From positions 682,001-746,000 of the forward strand of contig SPDT01000003.1 in the NCBI GenBank assembly GCA_008477525.1: a stretch of DNA of 64,000 nt, written 5' to 3'. Below the pieces are notes generated by a model. The model made no database searches, was not told the origin of the DNA, and was given only the letters and a program-made list of their open reading frames with translations. The position numbers and the translations under genes were made by a program. This stretch comes from Hypomyces perniciosus (taxonomy: Eukaryota > Ascomycota > Sordariomycetes > Hypocreales > Hypocreaceae). Below, in pieces: positions 42,227-54,514 of this stretch. The first letter of the stretch is position 1, and each line of letters opens with the position of its first letter.

Positions 42227-45200
42227 GCCTTCTTCCCTGAACTATTTTTCTGAGGAGTCATCAGCTTAAGCTTGATCTTCAACAATCGCTCGGCTGACCG
42301 CGTTCCATCATATACCATTCGTCTGCGGGTAGCTTAACCTACCATTCTAACCACGCAGTTTTTTCTCTTTCGGACTTCACTTTTCACTTTCGACATGCTT
42401 GATTTATCGATCACTGAGTTACGGAACGACCATGTACACTCGCATTTCGCTTGAGGCAACAGCCACATGCCTCCCTCAACTCGGAACCGCCTGGGGCTGG
42501 TTTCCCTCGACGGCGACAGTGCCGTTACGCCATCGCTGGAAGAAACGGCGCAGTGGACTCAAAGAATAATCCGGATTGACAATGCCTTTACGCTATCAAT
42601 CCAGATTGTCCCTGGGGATCCCACAAAAAAAGCTCTTTTTCTGGCTTACTGTTCTTTTTTTCTTTTTATGTTTTGCTCTTTTATGATACCCCATCAGCGT
42701 TTACACCCGCTGTCTGAACGAGTGGCATTTTTATGGAATATTTCTCGACAGCGACAGTGCTTCTACGCCATCGCTGGGACGGCGTGTTTGGACCGAGGCT
42801 CAGGATCTGACGACAATGCTGGTGCGCTATTGTTGGCGAGCCTCGTGGGCGTTTTTCTTTTCATTATGAGTCGTTAGGACTAGGAAGAGATGGGCTTTTT
42901 TCTCTTTGACTGTTTGAAGATCGATATACATACTTGGTATCTAATAGATCGTAGCTATTATAGTCGGTAAACTGGTACAATACAGTCAACATTGGTCCAT
43001 CAAAGATGATTAGGTTTTCCTTCACTAGTCAACGACCTTGTACGGGATGCTTCCTAGCTACACCTCTGTGTAGAGCCTCGTCTTCTCGCACATACATAAT
43101 AAGACAGGCACACCAAGTAACCTGCTCAAAGTCCAATTGGTGAGAAAACAAAAGATCCCCAAGATCAGTACTACTGAAAAGAAAGACATGCTTCCACAGA
43201 ATAAACACACCGACTATTGCAAGAGGCGGTGGAAGTTTGTTCTTGCGTAACAAGTTTGGCATCGTACACAAGCGCATCGCCAAATGGATTGGTTCATGAC
43301 GCACAAGCAGAGACAAACTCCACCAGATTCTCCATGATATGATCTCATTGCCCCACACGATGTGAATGCGGGGAGAAGAGACATACACCATAGCAGAGTG
43401 AGACATCTGTTCTTGCTCGAAGACCCAAGAGCCCCGCTGATCAAGTGATCAACGTGGGTTTATCCAATATACTGTTCATGATTTTCAATCTCAGATTCTC
43501 TGGTGGTTTTGTTGGTCAAAGAATGACAATAAAAAATCTCAAGCACTGGTTGGGCCAAGATGAAGCACTCAACACGAATAGCCAGTAGATGTTGTTCTGT
43601 TGGCAGTTCACTGAGAAGATGGCTTCCCACAACCCCAAGCATGGCCTCTGGGAAACGCCTCGCCATCGATCCCAGGTGAGATCTGAAATGGCTGAGGCCA
43701 CGAGCGGAGTTCTGGAGCAAGGGGTGCACAATGTTACATGACAAGGAAATGGAATGGAACCCCACCCAAGTATCACTCACCGTTCTAGAGCCACGTGGCT
43801 CGTGGTAAATAGATTGAGCTTTCGCATGTTACATATGTCTCAGAAAGTGGGAGAGCATCCGTCCTGGGGGTATGGAAAAGCGGTGTTGGTTGAAAGGAGG
43901 TCACTTGCACCTCGGTTGTATTAAGGCATCACCACACAGCGGAATCATCCCGACCCTGATAAATGTACGCATGTACTCCGTAAATGAGCAGTACCTATGA
44001 GTTAGCTGTTTTATCGCAAGTGCCCGGAGCTAACCAGAGGTAATTGACCAATCCGGCTACGGGTACAATAGGACGCCATCTCCAGGCCTCTCGTTTGACT
44101 CGAAGGGGATGATAGGTTGCATAGTGACAGTGTTGGTGCCGCCCATGGGGCTCATTACGTTTGGCAAGTTGAGCAACGAGGAAAATGACCTGGGGCGATC
44201 TATCCAAGCCGTTTCTTTCGGTGACCCGTTCAGGAAGCCGTGGATTCACAGACGCGTGAAAGGACCGGCATTGCGCTTGGTAGTGGCTCCTCATGGCTGG
44301 GATCCGCGTTTCGTCCATGGTCGTCGTTTTGGCCGAATTATAGCTTGTGCCTGTGCTGCACATGGCCCGCGACCTTGTGCAGTACTTCACAATGCACTCC
44401 TAAATCATTAGAGGGTTGCATTAAACGGCACGCGACGTCTGCTAGAGCACCGCCAACTGACGGGTGTAAGCGCAAATGCCGGCCGGCGATTGGGAGGCAA
44501 TCGAAGGGATCGACAGCGGGGAAGCACATTGACTCGTTTTTGAAGATCCCATGATGTGGACGTGAGGGGGCAAGCTAAAGTGTAGCGAGCAGTGAAGCAA
44601 GGCCGATGAACCATGGAAGAGGGAGAAATTCCAAGTTGAGAGACCAGAATGGAGAAAAGGAGAAGACGAGCGTACCAATCCATGGTCTGGTGGGTGGAGA
44701 TGGTGATGTTCCGGTTTCCGTACCTGCCGTGACCAAAGGGCTCCATACTACTCCGTACGACTCTTAGACACGCGCCCGCAATTTCTTTTTTTTCTTCTTC
44801 TACCACACAAACACGGGATTGACAGAGTAGTATTACGGAGCACAAGCGAGACCCCTCTGTAGGCTCTCGCCACGATATTATACCTACTCTATTTACATAA
44901 AAGAGGGGTGAATTATTGTGCCCGTACGAAGTATACATGGATGACACAACCGCTCAGCCATTCGCAGAGACCTCAGATATTCAGCCGCTCAGCCAGTCAG
45001 CCAGTCAGCGACTCCCAGCAAATCGATGTGGCCGAACGAACGATCGTTTCATCAAACTGCCGGCCTACGAAGTAGGAGTCTGTGGCCCCCCCAGATGGCG
45101 TTGCTGTTTATTGTTCAAGAAATCAACATGACTGCAGGCAGCCGAACATCATTCACACGTGTTACATGAGCAGGAGCAGCATGGAGAGAAACATTTTGGG

Positions 45201-46105
45201 TCGGGGGAATAGAGATACTAGCAGCCATGGTGTGGCTGTTCCAAGTGCTATAAATGTAGAGAAGTCCAGTTGCCTCTGCTTCTCTACAGCTGAATGGCAT
45301 CGACAAAATCGATAGTGGAACGTCTGCATCAACACTCCCGCAAGCACCCCTTGGCGATTGTTGGATCTGAGTCCCGTGCCATTCAAAGCCCACCGTCGGT
45401 CTCTTCTCGTTTCTCCCTCTTTTGCACTTTTACCCGGTGTTATGCGGTGTGTATAAGTGCCGTTTAGAAAGCATACGGCAAGGGTGAGCACATGCACATG
45501 TAAGTCAGAAGCCCAACCAAAGAGCATCACGCGCATTACCCCAGATGGAGATGATGTTGCATTTCCTTTCCCAAAGGAGCCACCACTGTGTATCTACTTC
45601 TTTTTCATCCTTCATGGCTAGTCATTGACGACGATTAGAGACATCGCGACCTGTCCCGGACTTTTCATTGGTGCCTCCTCTGAGGCCCCAGACTCTCGAC
45701 GTTACAGTTTACTGCTTCACCTCGCCCTCACGCGGTATAGACGTCATTTATTCTGCAGACAAGTGCGGTAGTATTTCCCCAACGCTTAGGGCCGACTACT
45801 ACCGTAAAGCAGTCTCGGGATCGCAATCGAAGTTCTTTCCGGCTCTAGAATCCGAGGTTTGAACTGTCCAGTTGCGGCTGCCGTCCGATCGAGCTCCATC
45901 GCATACATCATATGCTCCTCAATCGAGCTCCACACAGCCCATTTTCTAGACCATTTCACAATCACTGCTACATATACAGCATATATATACAAACTGCAGT
46001 CCATCCTGGAACTACTTTGATCTTGGATTCCTTCCCTTGCTTCTTTGCATCTCATCCACCCCTCAACATTCTTGTAGTAAGTATCAGCTAGACTTGCACT
46101 GGATA
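42227..46105. other. gene-free intergenic, 3.9 kb
   Basis: No supported gene between the MFS and glutaminase genes. It holds a degenerate duplication (42501-42831), several TACTCCGTA/TACGAAGTA motifs (near 43974, 44751, 44925, 45066) and AT-rich patches. The final 150 bp include a TATATATA element near 45980 and the glutaminase leader. Confidence 0.55.
42501..42831 (+). repeat. degenerate ~90-bp duplication
   Basis: Copy A (42501-42597) and copy B (42741-42831) share 'gacagtgc', 'tacgccatcgctgg' and 'gacaatgc' in the same order. Translated in their own frames both give an Asp-Ser-Ala, Thr-Pro-Ser-Leu core. They differ by scattered substitutions and a small deletion. Confidence 0.75.
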
Positions 46106-48459
46106 ATGAGGTTCCTGCGAGCCGCTGCCGCAGCTCTTCTAGCTACCCTTGGGCAAGTGGAAGCAGCTTCTACATTTGATCCAGCAAGGCCTCCTGCGGC
46201 TCCGTTGGCTGTTCGCGCTCCGTATCTCAACGTCTGGCTCAACGGCCGCACTGATGGACAGCCTAGCGGCTATCTGCCTGGCCAATGGCCACGATACTGG
46301 ACGTAAGTACATCTGATCATGGTGCATAAAGACACTGGATCGAAGCTGACGCCTCTTCGAACAAATAGGCAAAATGTCCAAGGATGGCAGGGCTTCATCA
46401 CGGTTGATGGGAAAGCTTACAACTGGATGGGTGGAGCCCCTGGCGCCGACCTTGTCCAGCAGGTGTCTCTCAAGTACACCTCAACCAGGACCATTTTTAC
46501 CCTGAATGCAGGAACCAAAATCCAGATGACTGCCGAATTCCTCTCTCCCGTCTTCCCGGATGACTTGAGAAGACAGTCTATCCCCTCATCGTATCTCAAG
46601 ATCTCTGTCGCATCCCTGGACGAGCGACCTCATCACGTCCAAATTTACTCTGATGTTTCAGGAGGTGAGCATCTTCCGTGACAAATAGACACTTTTAAGC
46701 TGCGACTTACCAGTTTGCAGAGTTTGCTTCCGGTGACAACAGCCAAATTATTCAATGGGAGCATGACGTCGCCAACGGCGTGCGCTATCACAAGTTTTAT
46801 CGTAAGAATCAAGATGCCTTCAATGAGGCTAATGACCAGGCTTCATGGGGCAACTGGTATTGGGCAACAGGCGATGTGGTAAGTCTATCCCCTGCATGAT
46901 TCTCGAGGAATAGCTACTGAGATGGATTCAGCGAGGTGTGACCTATCAGATTGGTCAAGACACCGTCGTTCGTGGTCAGTTCTTGTCCAAGGCCATGCTC
47001 ACTGGCGAGATTGACCCCAATTTTCGTGGTGTCAGTGACCGATGGTAAGATGTCCAGATATCCTTCTCTAAACATCAAAGCTGATGGAAGCCATAGGCCC
47101 GTATTTGCATTTTCACGCGATCTTGGAATGGTTGGACAGGGTGGTTATGTGTCAACCCTCTTCACCATCGGCATCGCGCAAGACGAAGCCATTTTGTTCC
47201 AGGGCGAGGGTGCTTCACCACAGCACGTTCCTTCGCTTTGGAAAGAGTATTTCAACGAGAAGGACCTCGTTACTTTTTTCTACAAGGACTACACTTACGC
47301 TGCTCAATACGCCAGTAAACTCGACAACCGAGTCGCGACCGATTCTCTTGCTGCCGGAGGTCAAGACTACCTGACCATCACCAGTCTCGCCGTTCGTCAG
47401 GCTTTTGGGGCTCTTCAATACACCGGTACCAAGGACAACGTCAGGGTGTTCCTGAAGGAAATCAGCTCAAACAGCGACATCCAGACTGTGGATGTCATCT
47501 ATCCTACTTGGCCCATCATGCTGTACCTCGACCCGAATCTCATAAAGTACACACTCGCACCTCTTCTTGAGAACCAAGAGAGCGGCCACTACCCAAACAG
47601 CTACGCTATTCATGATCTGGGAAGATTTCCAAGAGCTCTGGGCTACCCTGACGGAAACGATGAGGCAATGCCTTTGGAGGAATGTGGTAACATGATTATC
47701 ATGATGCTGTCCTACGCCCAGAAGACAGGAGACAATGGCTACCTAAACCAGCACTGGAATTTGATGGTGAAGTGGGCAAAATACTTGATTGAAGACGCCA
47801 AAATCCCAGCAAATCAGCTGTCAACTGATGACTTTGCTGGCCATCTTGCGTATGTTCTGGGAAATTCCCAATTGTGCATATGAAGACACTGACTATGTGG
47901 CGGCAGGAACCAAACTAACCTCGCAATCAAGGGTATTATTGCTCTTGAAGCTATGTCTCGCATTGCTGAGATCACTGGTCATGAAGATCAAAAGGCACAC
48001 TACTCGGATATCGCTCATGATTATCTTAGATTCTGGTCGATTCATGGGGTTAACCGGGCTGATGACGCTTTCCACAGTGTGCTGCAATACGACGCACCAA
48101 ACACATACGGCTTGCTGTACAACCTTTATCCCGACAAGGCTCTTGGCCTCCAATTTATTCCCCAGTCGGTTTACGACATGCAGAGTGACTTTTACCCAAC
48201 TAAGGCCAACAAGTACGGAGTCATCCTCGACACACGAGGTACCCTTACCAAGACGGATTGGGAGGTGTTTGCCGCTGCTGTGGCCAAGCCTGACACCAAG
48301 GCCTTGTTCATCTCGCTGATCGCCAAATGGATCAGCGAGACGACAACGTGGCGGGCTTTTACGGATCTGTATGATACCAAGACTGGAGGATACCCCGGGA
48401 ACCAGTTTACGGCCCGGCCAGTCGTGGGAGGAGTGTTTGCTTTGTTGGCATTGCCGTAA
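46106..48459 (+). CDS. gtaA: secreted glutaminase, GtaA family
   Basis: Extracellular enzyme releasing ammonia from glutamine, part of fungal nitrogen acquisition. Exons are 46106-46302, 46369-46664, 46721-46878, 46932-47044, 47097-47849 and 47907-48459, giving 689 residues, which matches Aspergillus GtaA length. A signal peptide 'MRFLRAAAAALLATLGQVEA' is followed by 'PLAVRAPYLNVWLNG', the N-terminal family motif. Further marks are 'YWTQNVQGWQGFITVDGKAY', 'SVASLDERPHHVQIYSDVSG', the C-terminal 'SYAIHDLGRFPRALGYPDGN' region, and 'MPLEECGNMIIMMLSYA' of the six-hairpin (DUF1793) core. All five junctions close in frame. Confidence 0.95.
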
Positions 48460-49650
48460 CGTGTGGTTTACTGCGGCCGCGGCCATGGCGTCTTTTGTGC
48501 ATTTGTGGGTTTGTTTTCTTGGACTGGGTTGGAGTCATGCAGGTTCTGGGTGCCTCGTCTATGCAAGATTAGTTTTGAGAAAATAGGGACTTTCGTTGAA
48601 GGTCAATACACCTACAGAGTATTTCGAAGTCCGTACGAAGTACTCCGTATGAGTATACAATATGCATTGTACTTCGTACGCTGCCCGTGTACTTCGTACT
48701 TCGTACTTTGTAGTTGATATTGACTTGGCTACGAAGTACATAGAGCTATATATAGCTTCGGACACCGGAGACGGATCGGTTTTACGACACCGAAAGCATG
48801 TAACGTCGCGAAGCAGCTGTAAAATCGACTAGGTTCTACGAAGTACATCAGTTATTACTTCGTACTCCGTATTTGTACGGAGCATGTACTTATAATACGC
48901 CTTTTAGTCGGTGAAGAGGATCAAAGTGGCGTATGAGATGGGAGAGCCAATGAAACCATCCCACAAGTGTGCTCCGCGCCCTGAAGATCTGAAGATACTG
49001 TCATCATTATCGAGTCGACGAAGTAGAATGAGTGATGTCTTTGGAAATGACAGTCTGCTAACCCTTTTAAAACCCGAGTATTAGGAATAATCTAGATAGT
49101 ACGAAGTAATTAATATGACATCTATAAAGTACGAAGTAATAGTACGAAGTAATAGTACGAAGTACTTCGTACTCCGTACTCTGTAATTAATGAGGCAATC
49201 TACTTCGTAGTACTAGTAGTACATAAATAGGTAGTATGTACGAGTACAATGGGGTATCCAGACTGGAGAAAATGCGGGGATATTTAAAAGCTCCGCCCGA
49301 TAATAAGATAATAGGTGGGCCTAAGATCTTATCTATCAGCTGTGGCCCAGCCAGCTCCAGGCCGTCCCCCAGAGCTCTCCTCACCCCCGATCGAAAAGGA
49401 GATTTTTGCCCAACACATGACTACTTTCTAGTGGAGGAAACTTACGGTGAAACCAAACGAATCCTCCTTTTTTTTATATCCTTCGATGAGCTGACTTACG
49501 ATGGCTTCGTCGACGATTGTCGTCTTGTGTTAATACTCTACTTGTTTTCTTTTTCGTTTCTCGCATCGACGGCTTGCTATACAAGCCTCGGCCGAGGTCG
49601 GAGGAGATTCGGGCATCCGGGCCTTTTGTGGCGGAAGCTCTACCCGGACA
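48460..49650. other. intergenic rich in TACGAAGTA motifs
   Basis: No supported gene. Dominated by the repeat motif described at 48600-49215. From 49215 it becomes the leader of the Cys-rich gene. Confidence 0.6.
48600..49215. repeat. cluster of TACGAAGTA / TACTCCGTA motifs
   Basis: More than a dozen copies of a short near-palindromic motif on both strands: at 48625-48715 several in direct and inverted order, at 48836-48885, and a local tandem of 'agtacgaagtaat' at 49128-49165 that ends in inverted copies. The same motif recurs singly in most other intergenic regions of the window but not in exons. Confidence 0.85.
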
Positions 49651-51201
49651 ATGGCGCTGTTTATCGATCTCGAGAATGAAGGCGATGGACAGGCACAGCA
49701 GCTGGATGTTGGCAAGCCTTTGCCTTTGCCTCTGTTGCTGGAGGGAGCGGTGATGAACAACAGCGAGCAGCGGCAGCGGCAGCAGCACCATCAGCCCAAT
49801 GGACAGGATGAATCTTCTTCCACGGCGGCTGAGGAGAAGGCAAAGCTCCCTCCAGTTCGCAATGCTATGACGAAGGCGTTCCAATGCTACCCGTATGCCT
49901 ATGCCCTCCAAGCATTCACATGAACACACATACCTCCAGCTCAGACAATGCTGACTGACATGCCTCTCGCCTTTCCCCCGGCCCAGCATCGTCGTTGCCA
50001 TCGTCTCATATATTGACCTCAACACGCTCGACGCCCTAGCCCGCACCAGCCGCCTCATCCACGACGGCCTTATCCAGTACCGCACGAGCCTTGTGTCCGC
50101 CACGCTGCGCTGCTCTTACGAGAGAATGCCCGTCGATCCGGATCAGACGCTGAGGTATCGTGCGAGGGCGCGTAATGGCAAGTCGGGTAGTTGTGCGAGA
50201 GACATGGTAGCGGAGTGCAGGAGATGCGCCGAGGTGATATGCAGGGTGAGTTGACCTACGTGTTCCTGCGTATTCTTTTATCATATGCCCTGCCCTGCTT
50301 GGGAGGCGTATCATATATGAGGAGACAATGGCTGAACTCGAGGATGAAACAGAATTGTGTTATCAAGCCCCCTGCGCCCGCGGCACTGCACGAGCGGCAT
50401 CGAAGGCTGTGCCTCACCTGCGCCAAAGCACCCATTGCGGCACTCGCTTCGCCGCCCCTGGATATTTCCCTGCCGCTGACTTGCGACTCTGTTCAACATG
50501 CGGTGTGCAAGTGCAATACCGAAGGTGTCTGGTTATGTCAGCCCTGCGGTCGAAGCATCTGCAACGCCGACCACGAGTACAAGCAGTTCGTCTCCATCCC
50601 CCCCCCTGTTTCCTCCCCTGAAGCTGACCATGACCTTGCATTCAGCATCTGGCGCTGGCGCAATCAGTATGGAGAAGTCCTCGGCGGCCTTGGCACCGGC
50701 ATCGGCGATGGTGATCGTGGCGTGATATGCGGCCGCGAAGAATCCTGTCTCGCCGCCCGTGAGCGCGAACACGAAATCGACTGCGACGCCGAAGACGCCC
50801 GGAGCACCAACTCTGCGGCGCCTACACCCCCGGCCGCCGTTATCACCGGCATCAATGGGGGATTTCCCTTCCCTGCACCTGCACATGGGACCATTGAGTC
50901 CCTTATTGATGAGATTCGCTATGAGCAGACGCCATCGCCGCAGTTGGGTCCGGGGTATGAGCGCCATGAGATTGAGGGCATTGGAGGCATTGTGAAGAGG
51001 AAGCTTGTGCGGATGGTGCGTGTGGGAGCGTGTGTGCCGGAGTGGGAGGACGAGAAAGGTGGAATGAGTGTAAGTGGTAAAGTCCTGGCTCGGGAGGTCA
51101 ATGGCGTGGCCAGGAGCTGGTGCGGTTGGTGTTGGAGGGTGATTCCGGGGAAGAAGGATAAGGATCAGTGCTCTGCAGCGATAGATCAGAGACATTTGTA
51201 G
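49651..51201 (+). CDS. conserved fungal Cys-rich, F-box-like protein
   Basis: Conserved hypothetical of filamentous fungi. Exons are 49651-49892, 49987-50245, 50353-50576 and 50646-51201, giving 426 residues. A Gln-rich N-terminus precedes 'VAIVSYIDLNTLDALARTSR', which resembles the start of an F-box. Several paired-Cys motifs follow: 'CARDMVAECRRCAEVICRNC', 'CLTCAK' and 'CKCNTEGVWLCQPCGRSICN', suggesting zinc binding. The core motif 'IWRWRNQYGEVLGGLGTGIG' and 'DGDRGVICGREESC' is the most conserved part. The last intron (50577-50645, 69 nt) is a multiple of three and open, so it might be retained, adding 23 residues. Possibly a ubiquitin-ligase substrate adaptor; the role is inference. Confidence 0.8.
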
Positions 51202-51598
51202 AATCGGGGGGACTTTCTTGGAGTTTGTTAGGTGTTGATTAGTATGGCGTTGGATAGGCGTCTCGGGATCTATAAAAAACGTCTTTTGGATTTTAGTAAA
51301 TTCATCCGCTCCCAGTATGATGAAGGAAATGTGTCATGAAAGTGACTGAGATTGAATCAATTGATGATGCATTTATGGAGTTTTCCTGTCGTCAGAAGGG
51401 TTTTGTACAGTGAGCTTCCCCATCCCATCTCCAACCAAGCTCTTTGTTTTGAGTTTTGATGTCATGCCATATGTCTCCCGTTTCAAAAGCCTGTAGATCA
51501 TACAACATGCTTTTCCGTTCTCATTCCCACATCACACATCAACGCATAGTAAATAATACACACGTCTCTTCGCCCCATGCTTTCTTTGTTGTGTACGT
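51202..51598. other. convergent 3' spacer
   Basis: Lies between the stops of the Cys-rich and MrpL20 genes. Nothing supported. Confidence 0.6.
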
Positions 51599-52246
51599 TT
51601 ATAATTCACCCCGGTAGAGCATCTCCGCCCTCCTCTTCCGGTCCTCTCTCGCCTGCGTCCGCTTGGGTCCCCATCTGGCCATCTTCCGCTCCATCTTAGC
51701 CTTGAGCCACTTCATATGTTCAGGTGGTGCCGGCGCAGCCATCTGGACAAATATAGGCGAGCAATCGAACTTCTGCGCTAAGTGGCCCACGCTCCACTTC
51801 AAGGGATCTTCATTCCTCAACCGTCTCATCTCCTCAATGTGCTCCTTATTCAGATGATATCTAGGCTCACGGCGCTTGTACTGCATTTCGGGGGGTAAGT
51901 CCCCCGCACCAACTTCCCGAGGAACCATGCCCGCGGCGACGGACGTGGGATCTTTGCGCATGCGCAGAATGGCGGTCCGGCGGGGGTCGTTCCGCGGGAG
52001 GAAGATGAAGGGCGTGTGTGCGGGAGATGCCTCTGAGGCGGGAGGGTTGTAGATGATGGAGTCGGCAGCCGGGAAGGCGGCGGAGCGGGTGGGTAGGAAG
52101 GAGTCGTGAGGGGCGATCTTGAGAGAGCGTTTTGTGCGGGCGGTGGTTTTGTGGCCGCGGATGGGTATTAATGGGAGAGTTGTGGCGGTGGAGCGAGCTG
52201 TGGTGAGCAGCTGGACTGCCGGACGGAGGAGAGACCGGAAATCCAT
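51599..52246 (-). CDS. MRPL20: mitochondrial large-subunit ribosomal protein MrpL20
   Basis: Component of the mitochondrial 54S ribosomal subunit (MRP-L20 family, also called mL58). Single exon, 215 residues. The N-terminus 'MDFRSLLRPAVQLLTTARST' is Arg/Thr/Leu-rich without acids, a mitochondrial presequence. Core motifs are 'HDSFLPTRSAAFPAADSIIY', 'HTPFIFLPRNDPRR', and 'LNKEHIEEMRRLRNEDPLKW' followed by 'FDCSPIFVQM', which are the family signature. The basic C-terminus suits rRNA contact. Length is usual for the family. Confidence 0.92.
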   Translation of the reverse strand: MDFRSLLRPAVQLLTTARSTATTLPLIPIRGHKTTARTKRSLKIAPHDSFLPTRSAAFPAADSIIYNPPASEASPAHTPFIFLPRNDPRRTAILRMRKDPTSVAAGMVPREVGAGDLPPEMQYKRREPRYHLNKEHIEEMRRLRNEDPLKWSVGHLAQKFDCSPIFVQMAAPAPPEHMKWLKAKMERKMARWGPKRTQAREDRKRRAEMLYRGEL

Positions 52247-54377
52247 GATTGAGGATTTCGAGATATATATAGCGTTGGAGACGAATCGAGGTTGTACGCA
52301 GTAGAGGCCAGGTGGAGGAGGAGCACGTCGCGAGGGGCTCCAATTAGGATTAGAGATGGGAGAAAGGAAATGAATGAGGAGAATTGGATCCGTTTATTGC
52401 AGTAATTTGGCTGGTATTACCACAGGAAGGCGAATGGCCGCGCGGATTGGCGTATCGTGCGGCCTCGTGAGGTTCCTCGAGCGCTTCCACCTTGGAGGTT
52501 TGGAAAGTTTTCCTCCGCAAAATGAGCGCTTACCTAATCTCATACCGGGAGACGAATATCTTGGACTGGTAGTATTACCTAAGCTTGAGAAGCACAGGTC
52601 ACGCCTCACATCACGTGTGGGTTTTCGGGAAACTTATGCTTATGGGACAACGGCAGATGGGGGCCATATCCTTGTCGTAAATGAGATAGTATGCCCATGC
52701 CTTGCATTTGAGTCGGACGGATAACATGTTTCAGGTGCAACATCTCGCATGTTCACGCCTCGCCCCTTCACATCGCCAAATGCGTCGAGTCGACATGGTT
52801 CCAGTTCCAACATCTTGCCTCCCAACCAAAAGGGCAAAAGGGATAATCCTCGCGCGGTGTTGGTTACCAAGGGGACAAAGCCAACCAACACGAAGACAGG
52901 AAACGCACGAATGGGCAACGGGCACTACTGCTACTAATTGAGTCACGAACAGGCATGATTTTTTTTCTTCACACGGGCAATGGCCGCGAGTGCATACCAG
53001 ACCAGTGCGTCCGTCCGTCGAACAGGGGCGGGCCTCCCTTGTGATATCACCACTGGCCAGTCTCCTTTGCTGCTGTGCGTTTTGTGGCGCCGGGCTGGCA
53101 CGTTGGTCGAGGGTGAGGGGCAACGCATATTAATCACGAGGACGGCAAAGAACGGGCTGTTGCGCATAATAATGGGGAGATGATGCGCATCCACACACCA
53201 CACACAGCAGCCAAGCAACAGAGACATCAGCAGCCAGCCCTTGTAATGTTGCGACGGGCGAGGCTACTCTCTGTCCCACGATTCCTCGCTCTTTTTTCAA
53301 GGCCAGACATGCGTGTCTGTTGGCCCGCTGGATACGAAGGCTGTTGCTCCGCTGCTTACGCTGCCTGGAGTACTGCTCCTACTGGGTAGGCAGTAGTTTG
53401 TTGGCCCGTATCGTGACTTTTTAGCATCAACACGTTGTGATGCAGCCAGGCTATGTAAGGCACCGCGCTATGATGCTAGGAGCTACCTACCGAATAGGCT
53501 ACGACGACATATCAAGCTGCTGCAGTATGAGCCAAGATCGGGCTTAGTGATTCATTATTTCCCAGTCTGGAAGGCCAAGCAACGACATGTCTGTAGGTGC
53601 ATGCGTGTCCATGGTTGCATCAGGGAAGATTTGTTACTGGTATTTGGTCCTTCAAGACCATCCGTAGCACAGAGCCACACACGAATATTCGGTACTTGAC
53701 GATCTAGTGGAAGCCGATGTCGCCTATCCCCTCATCACAATCCGTCACAATCCTTCCATGGGTGAGTGTTCCGCCTCTCCCTTGGGACATTCCCCTCAAT
53801 GATACCTAGATACCTAGTACTCATCGTTTAGTATCGCAAGCCTGACTGACGCATCTCGCTCTTCTCGAACCGGCGGGATCACTATTAATACGTACTTGGT
53901 ACTTCGTACAGAGTAGAGTAGCACTGCTAGTCCCCAAGGCACTGGACCAGACCAGATACAAAATAACTCCCGAGGCCTTGCGTCACGCTGCACCGGATCG
54001 CTAGCAGCCCCCAAAAGTCGCCCCCCAAAAAAAGACCAAAAAGACCTAAAGCGCTGAGCGGGTCCCCGTGTCATCTGGGCACTCGGAAGAGCTGCAGCCC
54101 CCCAGCAGGTACGACGTACTCTGTGCAGAGCAGCAGTATTTTGCTTCACCAATATTGGTCACCACCCCCGTCGCCCTTTCTTCCCCTTCACAGGGCAACG
54201 GCGAATGGGCGACCCTTGAATGCATATCCTCGCTCGCTGATAAAACACTACTACTACTTCTCTTTCTCTCTTGATTTGTCCTCTCACGTCGCCAATTCCT
54301 GCTGCCCATCTCGCCTCTCTTTTCCCTTTTCTTCTTCCCCCCATCGCCACGCATCCCTCCAGTCGATCGCCCGCGAT
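52247..54377. other. gene-free intergenic, 2.1 kb
   Basis: No supported gene. Short overlapping frames at 52640-53390 on both strands have no domain. TACTTCGTACA motif near 53900. Confidence 0.5.
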
Positions 54378-54407
54378 CTTCTGCTTCTGCTTCTGCTTCT
54401 GCTTCTG
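54378..54407 (+). repeat. (CTTCTG)5 in 5' leader
   Basis: Five perfect CTTCTG hexamers inside a long pyrimidine-rich leader, about 110 bp upstream of the ATG at 54515. Confidence 0.9.
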
Positions 54408-54514
54408 CTACCGACACTCAACCGTCATTGCAGAGGTCTACCCCAACCTGTTGCCGTTCTAATACCTCCTCGGCTGACCGCGGCGTCTCCGATCGACTCC
54501 ATACACCCGCCACA

